Assembly: GCA_910579015.1 (NCBI GenBank)
Contig: CAJTRO010000059.1
Location: 1-20,437, forward strand
DNA: 20,437 nucleotides
Source: an uncultured Dorea sp.
Lineage (GTDB): Bacteria > Bacillota_A > Clostridia > Lachnospirales > Lachnospiraceae
Direction of reading: 5' to 3'
Shown here: one piece after another, positions 7,347 through 15,247 of the stretch
Numbering within the stretch: the stretch's first letter is position 1
How the letters are laid out: each line of letters starts with the position of its first letter
The notes under the pieces: model-generated
The model's input: the letters and a program-made list of their open reading frames with translations, nothing else
Told to the model about the DNA's origin: nothing
Databases searched by the model: none
Program-made: the position numbers and the translations under genes

Positions 7347-8876
7347 CTATTTTTCTATATTTTCTAACGCCACGAATGTGTCCATCATCTCTATACTATC
7401 GAAGAACAGAGAACGTTTCTTCCCATCGCATGTATCTACAAAAACCTTTCTTTCTATCCCCTGCCCGGAAAATAATTTATCTAATTCCAGTTCTTTATAG
7501 ATTCCCTCATAGCCTGTCAATGAAAGTTCCTCCAGAAGATTACTTTCCAGATAGTATTTTGCTGTTGTTTCTCCTGATCTCAAAGCTTCTCTGAACTCCT
7601 TTAATTTTCCTTTCGCATAAGCGATCTCTTCTTGTTGGATACTGCATAACAGCTTCTTAAAATTATCATACCTTCGAATCCTCTCGTATTCCCATACATC
7701 AGATTCCGCCCATAGAAGATAAGGACGCAGTTCCAGATGACATCCGTCGCTGGTTATATAATTCTCCCTCAACTCTTCAATAGAATCAACCAATTCACCA
7801 AATTCAATGTGCCAGTCAATAGCGCATACCTTTTTATCCGTTCCATAGGACGAAGCAAAGCTTTTGGCATTAGAACATAGCATTTCAGACAATTCATACG
7901 CTTTATAGAATGGATATTTCTGATGAACAATGGCAACTCCCGCACATGCGGTATACCTCTGTCCATCCTGCCTATTCTTCTTTTTAGACAACTGCTCTAT
8001 AAAGATTCTGGCAGCCTCAAGTCCTATCCTGCCCTCTGTTACAAAGCAGACGTCATCTCCTGCCAGAATAATTTTCCGTATAGGAAAATACGGATGCTCC
8101 AGATCCAATTTATCCCCTGCTTCCTCTCGCAGACTGACTGCTGCCCGGTCTGTCATCTCCCTGTACGCACTCTTAAAATCCTCATCAATAGAATCACTGA
8201 ATCTTTTTAGAATTGATTTATACTCATTCCATGGTTTTTCATTATACTCTTTTCGTATCTGCTCCACGCGTTTTCCCATTGCATTGCCATCAATATGCAC
8301 AACCGCTATAAAACTGGAACTATATTTGGAATTGCCAAGATTTCCAAACTTCTTCGGCGCCTTGTATCCTTCAGGCGTATACTCCTTGTCGCCCTCATAT
8401 ACAATTCGATCTATCTGTTCCTCTAATGCCTTTGGTTTTCTTGCAGATGCCTCTATACGTTCTATCCCAAAAGATCCTTGATGAAATGAAGCTTTACGGA
8501 CAGATTTTTTTACTTCTAATCTTTTGGTAAGTTGTTCCAGGTTCTCTCCCGGCTTCTTTGATTCATCATATTCCATCACTTTAATAAATAAGGCAATCTC
8601 AGTAAATTCCTGTTTTACAATTCTGGAAACTGCATAAGCGAACTTTCTGGCCGTCTTTTCACTGTCAAATTCCAATACTGTATGTCCGCCGCCAGAATAT
8701 ACAAGATTGTCTTCCTCTGAAAATGGTATACCAGCTCTGTCTGCTATAGTCTGAAAATATTGGATATCTGTCACCTGACAGATGTTATTGGAATGCTCGA
8801 TATTATCCTTAAGCTTTGTGCTTGAGAAGATATAAGCTTGTTTCTGTGATACTTCCAAAATCATTAAATATCGCAT
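7347..8876 (-). CDS. cas10: Cas10 without HD domain (type III-D large subunit)
   Basis: A compact 509-residue Cas10. The N-terminus goes directly into palm 1: 'EVSQKQAYIFSSTKLKDNI' at about 8-26 and 'YSGGGHTVLEF' at 60-70. There is no N-terminal HD nuclease. Palm 2 starts with 'FIAVVHIDGNAMGKRV' (Asp196) and carries 'ILAGDDVCFV' at 270-279, an AGDD version of the GGDD cyclase motif with both aspartates kept, followed by 'GVAIVHQKYPFYKAYELSEML', typical of this domain. Cas10 palms convert ATP to cyclic oligoadenylate when the complex binds target RNA; retention of the acidic residues makes this plausible here, and the CARF gene across the divergent promoter fits it. No zinc-binding cysteine cluster is evident. 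AAGGAGAG lies 7-8 nt before the ATG at 8876. First gene of the operon. Confidence 0.9.
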   Translation of the reverse strand: MRYLMILEVSQKQAYIFSSTKLKDNIEHSNNICQVTDIQYFQTIADRAGIPFSEEDNLVYSGGGHTVLEFDSEKTARKFAYAVSRIVKQEFTEIALFIKVMEYDESKKPGENLEQLTKRLEVKKSVRKASFHQGSFGIERIEASARKPKALEEQIDRIVYEGDKEYTPEGYKAPKKFGNLGNSKYSSSFIAVVHIDGNAMGKRVEQIRKEYNEKPWNEYKSILKRFSDSIDEDFKSAYREMTDRAAVSLREEAGDKLDLEHPYFPIRKIILAGDDVCFVTEGRIGLEAARIFIEQLSKKKNRQDGQRYTACAGVAIVHQKYPFYKAYELSEMLCSNAKSFASSYGTDKKVCAIDWHIEFGELVDSIEELRENYITSDGCHLELRPYLLWAESDVWEYERIRRYDNFKKLLCSIQQEEIAYAKGKLKEFREALRSGETTAKYYLESNLLEELSLTGYEGIYKELELDKLFSGQGIERKVFVDTCDGKKRSLFFDSIEMMDTFVALENIEK

Positions 8877-8919
8877 TTATCTCTCTCCTTCTTTTGTATA
8901 AATGGTACTCCCACCCTCT

Positions 8920-8947
8920 ATTATACTCCCCTAATCAGAATACTCAA
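8920..8947 (-). promoter_or_regulatory. Sigma-A-like promoter of the cas10 operon
   Basis: On the minus strand TTGAGT (8947-8942) and TATAAT (8925-8920) are separated by 16 nt, about 44 nt before the cas10 start codon. A GGGGAG run lies just upstream of the -10, as it does before cas6. Confidence 0.7.
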
Positions 8948-9036
8948 CCCCTCCACCTAATAAAATCTGCAAATACGTCTCATTTTTCAACAATATCAAA
9001 AAACAATCTGGTATACTCCCAAAATAAATGTTATTC

Positions 9037-9042
9037 TATAAT
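9037..9042 (+). promoter_or_regulatory. Possible -10 element for the STAND/CARF operon
   Basis: A perfect TATAAT sits 30 nt before the ATG at 9072, but no good -35 is found at 16-18 nt. An alternative extended -10, TGGTATACT at 9009-9017, also lacks a good -35. The gene may rely on a weak or activated promoter. The 195-bp gap shared with cas10 must hold both divergent promoters. Confidence 0.35.
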
Positions 9043-9071
9043 CAGTAACCACACAAAAAGAGGAGATACAT

Positions 9072-12000
9072 ATGAAGAATTTTTTTATTTCCAGCACTTT
9101 TACCGATATGCAGGAAGAACGCGACTTCCTGCGTTCTGAGGTGTTCCCCAGACTATCGCAAGAAGCCTTTCAACACGGCGAAGACGTAGGGATGCGTGAT
9201 CTGCGGTGGGGCATCCATACATCCGACCTGGGTAAGAAAGAAGCAGACGAACACGTCCTGTCCGTCTGCCTGAAAGAGATCGATCTGTGCCGCCCTTATA
9301 TGGTCGTCTTAATCGGAGAGCGTTATGGCTCAAGATTTCACAAGGAACAATTAGAAGATGTACTCAGGAAACTACACCCCGCCTCCGTCATCGAAGATGC
9401 AATCCCGCCTCTTCCAGATGATATCGAAGAACTCAGCATTACAGAGATGGAGATCCGCTACGGCGCAATATGGCATCCAAAGGGCACACCAAAGCCAAAG
9501 GTGATCTTCTATATAAAGAGATTAGAAGGAGACGGCGTTCCCCCCGAATATACAGAAACAGGAGAAGAAGAAAAAAACAGCCTCAGGAAACTGAAAAAAT
9601 TGATCCGGAATCTGAAGGATGATACCGGCAGTCAGTCAGATATTGTAGTCTTGGAAAATACAGCGAGATGGAACAAAAGCTCCATGTCTTTTTGTTATGA
9701 ACAGGATTTTGTCAGCCAGATGACAAATGCAATCCTTAAGATCCTGCAAGAAGAATGGAAGAACGCTCCGCATTTGACAGAGTATCAGAGAGAATTAAAA
9801 CAGCACAGATCCTACGCACAGGCAAATGCTGAGAATTTCTTTGTCCGCGCCAGCATATTGAATACCATCTACGAACGTCTGTCCAATTGCCGTACAGACT
9901 TTATAGCAATACAGGGCGAACCCGGGAGCGGGAAAACCTCTGTCATGAGTTATCTCGCCTCTCATCCTGTCGACACCTCCCGCACCCTGCAAGATACCCC
10001 TGATATTGCCGTCCTTCCGTTATTCTGCGGTTATACGCCCATGACAAGTCAGGCGGGGGGACTTATGAAACATATGATTGCCTTCATAGAAGAACAGACC
10101 AATCATATCCTGTCTGAGACAACATCCTCTGAATCACACAGACACACCGAATTCTTGTCTAAAGACAACAGGCTTGAAGGAATTGCCCCCACAGATAACG
10201 ATTTCGAGGAATCCGGATTCAAGGAGTTACTCACCCGCTTAGAGAAAAGCATCCTGACCTTCGACCAACATGCGAAAGATACAGGAAAAAGAATCTTCAT
10301 ACTGATAGATTCCATAGACCAGTTAGATATGTCGAAGATCCGGGACAATCTTCTCTTCCTCCCAAGGGATCTGCCTGAAACCGTGCGGATTGTCATCTCT
10401 TGCGTGGATCAATTCGATCTGTCCTTCTGGAAGGACAATGTGATAACTATGAATAACTTAGAGGATGACAAAGAGATACTCGGCATCCTGTGTAACATGC
10501 TGTCTTCTTTCGGAAAAGAATCAGAAAAATCTCTGACAGACACCATCTGCCAAAAACCTCATTCTCATAATCCGTTGTATCTGAACCTGTTGATCCAACG
10601 GTTGAACATGATGGTCAAAAAGGATTATGACACGATCAGAAGGATGGCCGACGAAGGGCCTTATGATCATAATACTGCCGGCGCCCTGTACAAAAGTCGG
10701 TTGATCGAAGCATGTCCGGATGAACTGGACGCCATGTGCATGCATATTCTGAACACAGCCTCAGACCAGATCGGCGGAGAAACGGCACAATTAATTGTCC
10801 AATATATTTCTGCATCACGCAGCGGTCTTCGTCCGTCAGACTTAGAGCTTATTTTCAAGAAGCAGAAGAAGGAATGGAATGCCCTGTCCTTTGCACAGTT
10901 TTACCAATACATGCGCGCCCTCTTCATCATCCGCGAAGACGACAGATACGATTTCTCACATCTTAGCATCCGCGACGGCTTCCGGAAGATGTCAGAACTT
11001 TCACCCGGTGTATTGGATCCATCCACACAGAATCCTCTTACACATTTGCATAGAGTGATTCTTGCTCATCTGGAATCTCTGCCCGGATCAGATCCGCTTA
11101 AAATGAATGAACTCGTCTATCACTGTCTGATGGCAGACGACAAAAACACCCTGCTTTTATATCTCTGCGAAATTTGCAGTGATTCCGACATGGATAAAAC
11201 AGATGAATCATTAAACTCAAAGATACTCCGTGCAGCCGCCAGAAGTATCTATGAAATATGTACCTCAACAACCAAAACAAACTCTATAGAAGATAGCGCA
11301 GACACGGCTGTCATCAATCACACAGACTGGTTCTGTCAGACTCTGGACAAGTGTGAGCCTTATGAAGAGCCGGAAAAAACAGCATTAATCCTTCGCTTTG
11401 TATACCGTTATCTTACGAAGACCTTCTACGACTCCTTCCATGAACTGGCTGTACAAGAGAAGATCTATGCAAAATGCCTAAAGCTTGCCGAAGCTCTTCA
11501 TCATGAGATACATAACCAGGAGAGCCTCCGTATACTGGCAGACGCCTGTTACCATTTAGGAAACATATACCACAGACAGGGTGGTATTCTGAATTACAGC
11601 CGTGCACTCGGCCTGTACCTGCGAGAGGCCAAGATGGCCGACCGTATCCGGCACCCTCTGGATTCCGGCATTCATTACCTGCTCAGCAAATCTGAAAGCC
11701 TCTCTCATCTGGGGGACATTTACACAGATATAGGCGGGCATGAGTACCAAAACCGCGCCTTGAGGGCATACCTGAAAAGCAGTAATTTATTAGATCGATT
11801 TCTGGACCAGACAGGTCAGCATCCTCAAGAAACAGAAGACTCGATCCACCGGTTAATCCAGCGGAACTGTCAAAGAATCGCGTCCCTGCAAGTCCTGAAC
11901 GGGTGGGAAAGCTGTGGAAAAGCCTTGATGAATTACGAGAGAGCACAGGAAATCATCTCCCAATCCCCTCTCTCCTATAGATATGAACAGATCAGCCTGC

Positions 12001-12986
12001 ATCTTTACAACGGCGACCTTGTTCTCCACACACAGTACATGGCTGACAGCTCTCACAATCCCATACATGATTATGAGAATGCCGAGAAACTTGCCAGGAA
12101 ATTGAGACGGGATCTGCCCAAATCAGACCATGAACTGATCTGTCTGATCTGCCGGGAACGGATAATATATGCAATGACACTGCATAAGAAAAATGAAAAC
12201 CCGGAGAATATAAAGGAAAAATATCAGCCCGTCTTCGATGGATTAAACAGACTGCTGCCGCCGCATATGCGAGGTATGCAGGTTTTCACGGACGAACCTC
12301 CTGCTTCCCATATCATCCGTTTAAAAATAATGCTCGCAGTATTTTACGAACACATGGCAAGATTATGCTTAAAGGTACACGCATCCGATGAAGATATCAC
12401 GCACGCTGACCGCTTGCTTGAGGAAGCCGGGACATTTTTAGAACAGCTCTGCCGGCTGGATAGCAGAGCCTCTTACAGACACCATCTGCTGTCCGTCTAT
12501 TATAGAAGAGCCGTAATATTGGAAGAACGAAAAAGGCGAGAAGCTGTCAACAACAGAAACCGGGAGGATACAGATCTCCTCGTATACTACCGTGCGGCAA
12601 AGAAAGAAGCTGAACTCCTGTTAAAAGAAACCAGAACCTTCCAGAGCAGGCATGATTACCTGACGATTCTTGCAAAGATCGGCAGTCTGTATTCTGAAAG
12701 TGCAGAACCCGGCTATATGCAGAAAGCAGAAGAATACTATATGCTCAGCCTGGAAGAAGCCATCTCATTGGACAAGGAATTAAAATCTCCAATAAGCATA
12801 ATGGATCTGGTTTTCCTGTGCGGCAGGATCTCACATGTCTGCAAGGATCGGCACATTGCCGAAAGCATGGAGAAAAGAAGTCAGACACTTCTGGCCAAAG
12901 CACGACAGCTGTACGGAATACAGAATTTCCAGGAATACTGTATGGATCTTGAATGCACCCAGATTACTTTGCCTGCTGACAGATAA
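9072..12986 (+). CDS. DUF4062 (TIR-like) - STAND NTPase - TPR protein, NLR-like candidate effector
   Basis: A 1304-residue cytosolic protein without signal peptide or membrane segments. Residues 1-150 form a DUF4062 domain of the TIR-like superfamily: 'FFISSTFTDMQEERDFL', 'DLRWGI', 'CRPYMVVLIGERYG' and 'SITEMEIRYGA', the same motif set as in NPHP3/TEP1-like proteins. Residues 250-640 form a STAND/NACHT-like NTPase with Walker A GEPGSGKT (282-289), Walker B 'IFILIDSIDQLD' (408-419), the 'NPLYLNLLIQRL' block (500-511) and a winged-helix-like part with 'GLRPSDLELIF' and 'FSHLSIRDGF'. From about 800 to the end the protein is helical with TPR-like repeats ('ACYHLGNIYHRQGG', 'SLSHLGDIYTDIGG'). STAND proteins usually use the repeats to sense a trigger and then oligomerise to activate the N-terminal domain. 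GAGGAG lies 7 nt before the ATG. It is divergent from cas10 and 29 nt upstream of the CARF gene. Domains are clear; the role in CRISPR is inference. Confidence 0.88.
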   Translation: MKNFFISSTFTDMQEERDFLRSEVFPRLSQEAFQHGEDVGMRDLRWGIHTSDLGKKEADEHVLSVCLKEIDLCRPYMVVLIGERYGSRFHKEQLEDVLRKLHPASVIEDAIPPLPDDIEELSITEMEIRYGAIWHPKGTPKPKVIFYIKRLEGDGVPPEYTETGEEEKNSLRKLKKLIRNLKDDTGSQSDIVVLENTARWNKSSMSFCYEQDFVSQMTNAILKILQEEWKNAPHLTEYQRELKQHRSYAQANAENFFVRASILNTIYERLSNCRTDFIAIQGEPGSGKTSVMSYLASHPVDTSRTLQDTPDIAVLPLFCGYTPMTSQAGGLMKHMIAFIEEQTNHILSETTSSESHRHTEFLSKDNRLEGIAPTDNDFEESGFKELLTRLEKSILTFDQHAKDTGKRIFILIDSIDQLDMSKIRDNLLFLPRDLPETVRIVISCVDQFDLSFWKDNVITMNNLEDDKEILGILCNMLSSFGKESEKSLTDTICQKPHSHNPLYLNLLIQRLNMMVKKDYDTIRRMADEGPYDHNTAGALYKSRLIEACPDELDAMCMHILNTASDQIGGETAQLIVQYISASRSGLRPSDLELIFKKQKKEWNALSFAQFYQYMRALFIIREDDRYDFSHLSIRDGFRKMSELSPGVLDPSTQNPLTHLHRVILAHLESLPGSDPLKMNELVYHCLMADDKNTLLLYLCEICSDSDMDKTDESLNSKILRAAARSIYEICTSTTKTNSIEDSADTAVINHTDWFCQTLDKCEPYEEPEKTALILRFVYRYLTKTFYDSFHELAVQEKIYAKCLKLAEALHHEIHNQESLRILADACYHLGNIYHRQGGILNYSRALGLYLREAKMADRIRHPLDSGIHYLLSKSESLSHLGDIYTDIGGHEYQNRALRAYLKSSNLLDRFLDQTGQHPQETEDSIHRLIQRNCQRIASLQVLNGWESCGKALMNYERAQEIISQSPLSYRYEQISLHLYNGDLVLHTQYMADSSHNPIHDYENAEKLARKLRRDLPKSDHELICLICRERIIYAMTLHKKNENPENIKEKYQPVFDGLNRLLPPHMRGMQVFTDEPPASHIIRLKIMLAVFYEHMARLCLKVHASDEDITHADRLLEEAGTFLEQLCRLDSRASYRHHLLSVYYRRAVILEERKRREAVNNRNREDTDLLVYYRAAKKEAELLLKETRTFQSRHDYLTILAKIGSLYSESAEPGYMQKAEEYYMLSLEEAISLDKELKSPISIMDLVFLCGRISHVCKDRHIAESMEKRSQTLLAKARQLYGIQNFQEYCMDLECTQITLPADR

Positions 12987-13015
12987 CCAGAATCAACCCA
13001 ACGGAGAATATCAAG

Positions 13016-14734
13016 ATGAAAAATGTAATGCTATTATGTATGAGCCTGTTAAATTGGACATTTCCTAAAAGTACGTATTCTTATCATTTATTAAAAAAAC
13101 CTGACACAGCTTCTATGAACGATAATAATATAGATAATGAAAACGACCTGTATCATGTAAAAATTAAAACCGAGAATCAGGATTACATCCATGAAGTAAA
13201 AGGCCGTCTGACAAATGAAGCGCCTGCAAAATATGTCATAGATAAACTTAATAATGATCATAACCAGAGGCTTGACCGGATTGTCATGATCTGTTCTGAT
13301 GCTGTACGTAAAAAAATAAACCCAGGCAAATCAACTTCTAATGAAGAACATAAAAATACAGTCCCGGACAAATCATCTTCTACTGAAGTACATGAAAATA
13401 CAGCCCCAGACAAATCATCTTCTACTGAAGTACATGAAAATACAGCCCCGGACAAATCATCTTCTACTGAAGAAAAAGAAAAGCAAAAATATGAGGCAGA
13501 ACACGCACTTATATTAAACAAAGATGAAAGAGTATTGGAACTTACACATATAGAATATTTTAAACGGGTGATCACCGCATTTGCAGAAAATATCAATACC
13601 TGTTATAAGGATACCAGGATAGATTTTAAAGATACATCTATTACTAATTTCTCTGATGAAACGAATGTCATAAAAGCTGTGATCGATTCCGCCAGTAAAG
13701 TAGTGGAAGACTATGAAGATGTCAACCTGTACATAGACTTTAACGGCGGTCCCCGTAACGTGGCTGTGCTGATCATGGGACTGTCTCACCTGATGAAATT
13801 AAGAAACGTAACGATCAAAGAAATTATGTACATGGATTTTGAAAATAAAAAAAACCACATAATCCCCATCGAAAATATGGACGCCCTGTTTGGCTGTACA
13901 GATCTTGTATCCGGTGTAAATGAATACGTTAATTACGGACGTATCCACATATTAAAGAACTATTTTAACGGCTGTAAAGACGAGAAGATAAAGATCATTC
14001 TGCGTGACTTAGAAGACTTCTCCAACAACATGCAGCTATGCCTGACAGACTATGTGATGGAGAATAAAGAAAAGATAAAAAATGCTCTGAAACAATACCA
14101 GAACAACAACCAAACAAGCTCTTCCTACGAAATCATGTTTTCATTTGTTGCAGAAGACATCCTCAGAGGCTGCAACAAACTTCTGGAAGGAACTCTGCCT
14201 GACATCATCCTCTGGTGCATAGAAAAAGATTTTATCCAACAGGCTCTGACTTTCTATATCGAATTGCTCCCGGCATACTTATGGGAGAATAAGATTTTCT
14301 TCCCTACGATGGCAGAAGAGCAGGATTACGCCGGATGGAGGATTGACCGCGAATACGGTCTTAATGATAGTTCTGACGATATACCATATAACTATCTGAA
14401 ACTATCCCGCCATATGGATGATAAATACTATTGGATGCATTATTATAAAGACTGCGCAACAGGCAATACAGATGGCAGTCTGCTTGAAGAAACATCCCAG
14501 AAGGCCGATTACATGCTGTCACTTCTGACACCCGAAATAAACCGGGCAGGCAAATCCGAAGATATAGATACAGATACACTCAGGCAGATCCTGACAGAGT
14601 ATTACCTGATACACAGCCAGCGCATAAGCTCCCGGCACAGTACCTCACAATTAGGCAATACCGGTAATCTCTGGAGCTATCAGGAAATGCATGAGGCATT
14701 AAAGAAAGCTGTTTTACGGCTGAGTGAACTCTAA
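13016..14734 (+). CDS. CARF (TM1812/Csx2-like) - HEPN-like protein, candidate cOA-activated RNase
   Basis: A 572-residue protein. The N-terminal part looks like a CARF Rossmann fold: beta strand 'KNVMLLCMSLLNW', 'GRLTNEAPAKYVIDKL' (63-78), 'DRIVMICSDAV' (87-97), then 'VNLYIDFNGGPRNVAVLIMGL' (236-256), where TM1812/Csx2 proteins have 'DxTHGfR', and 'MDALFGCTDLVSGVNEYVNYG', matching that family's 'DL..LL.....F..YG' segment. The His of DxTHG is replaced by Gly. Between the strands a 14-residue unit is repeated about four times (103-158). The C-terminal half is helical and holds RISSRH (536-541), an R-X4-H arrangement fitting the HEPN nuclease motif, followed by a final helix. CARF-HEPN proteins (Csx1/Csm6) degrade RNA when cyclic oligoadenylate made by Cas10 binds. 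GGAG precedes the ATG; it is in one presumed transcript with the STAND gene. Confidence 0.78.
   Translation: MKNVMLLCMSLLNWTFPKSTYSYHLLKKPDTASMNDNNIDNENDLYHVKIKTENQDYIHEVKGRLTNEAPAKYVIDKLNNDHNQRLDRIVMICSDAVRKKINPGKSTSNEEHKNTVPDKSSSTEVHENTAPDKSSSTEVHENTAPDKSSSTEEKEKQKYEAEHALILNKDERVLELTHIEYFKRVITAFAENINTCYKDTRIDFKDTSITNFSDETNVIKAVIDSASKVVEDYEDVNLYIDFNGGPRNVAVLIMGLSHLMKLRNVTIKEIMYMDFENKKNHIIPIENMDALFGCTDLVSGVNEYVNYGRIHILKNYFNGCKDEKIKIILRDLEDFSNNMQLCLTDYVMENKEKIKNALKQYQNNNQTSSSYEIMFSFVAEDILRGCNKLLEGTLPDIILWCIEKDFIQQALTFYIELLPAYLWENKIFFPTMAEEQDYAGWRIDREYGLNDSSDDIPYNYLKLSRHMDDKYYWMHYYKDCATGNTDGSLLEETSQKADYMLSLLTPEINRAGKSEDIDTDTLRQILTEYYLIHSQRISSRHSTSQLGNTGNLWSYQEMHEALKKAVLRLSEL
13322..13489 (+). 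repeat. In-frame 42-nt tandem repeat inside the CARF gene
   Basis: Four 42-nt units encode variants of PDKSSSTEVHENTA. Units 2 (13364-13405) and 3 (13406-13447) are almost identical in DNA, unit 1 has diverged and unit 4 matches only in its first half. The encoded segment is polar and probably a disordered loop between two CARF strands. Copy number can change by slippage without loss of frame. Confidence 0.9.
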
Positions 14735-14779
14735 ACTCTAGTGCACCAAATAATAAATTTTTATCAGCAAAGCAGAGGA

Positions 14780-14802
14780 GGGAGGCGATGCGGCGGCCTC
14801 CC
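14780..14802. other. GC-rich inverted repeat between convergent genes
   Basis: GGGAGGC (14780-14786) and GCCTCCC (14796-14802) can pair around a 9-nt loop. It lies just after the CARF gene stop and faces the end of the minus-strand gene at 14888. No T run follows on either side, so it is not a standard intrinsic terminator, though it may protect the 3' end of the mRNA. Confidence 0.45.
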
Positions 14803-14887
14803 TAACCGCCGACAACTTCATATCCTGCATCTGTCAAGTCTTAGTCATATCTTTTTTGTTCTGTGCGTTCAGAATCCCGGACGATTC

Positions 14888-15247
14888 TTAATATTCCCTG
14901 AACCCTCTGAATCCAAACACCGACACCTTCTTCCCATCCTGTTCCTCCACAATTCTCTCACTACATGCGGCAACCACCTTCACTCCCTTCTCCTTCAAAC
15001 CCGCAACCACCTGGTATACCAGACAGAATTCTCCCTGACACAGTACAACCGCCGGATGCATCTTAAGAAGTCTCTCCGTATATTTCTCAGCTAACTTCGT
15101 GACATATTTCTTATCCCCGTAAGGGTCCACCTCCGGAAACGTCAGATCTATAACCTCTCCATATCTCTTAGCCTCAAGCATCTGTTCTTCTCCCCACCCT
15201 CCGGAAGGATGGTTTGTAAAATTAATAAATACTCTATCGCCTTCCAT
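14888..15247 (-). CDS. Small 119-aa Rossmann-like protein, candidate ring nuclease (Csx15/16/20-like)
   Basis: The protein begins 'RVFINFTNHPSGGW', has 'YGEVIDLTFPEVDP' (29-42), a strand-turn-helix with 'VVLCQGEFCLVYQVVAGLKEKG' (67-88), then 'VVAACSERIV' and ends in 'VFGFRGFREY'. I recognise this as a conserved family in Clostridia, usually unnamed, but cannot assign an established name. The small alpha/beta fold with an early 'FxNFTNHPS' strand recalls Csx15, Csx16 and Csx20, small type III proteins predicted or shown to cut cyclic oligoadenylate. The position beside a CARF-HEPN gene and cas6 makes an off-switch function attractive, but this is inference. I chose the ATG at 15247 because GAGGAG lies 6 nt upstream; it overlaps the preceding gene by 14 nt. 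Longer in-frame starts at 15262 or 15316 would add a basic tail lacking conservation. Confidence 0.6.
   Translation of the reverse strand: MEGDRVFINFTNHPSGGWGEEQMLEAKRYGEVIDLTFPEVDPYGDKKYVTKLAEKYTERLLKMHPAVVLCQGEFCLVYQVVAGLKEKGVKVVAACSERIVEEQDGKKVSVFGFRGFREY

Noticed and set aside
7156..7594. Two plus-strand frames over the cas10/cas7 junction
   Set aside because: Shadows of the minus-strand cas genes with skewed composition.
13258..13596. A 112-codon minus-strand frame with repeated peptides opposite the CARF gene
   Set aside because: It is the antisense shadow of the 42-nt tandem repeat; no start signals.
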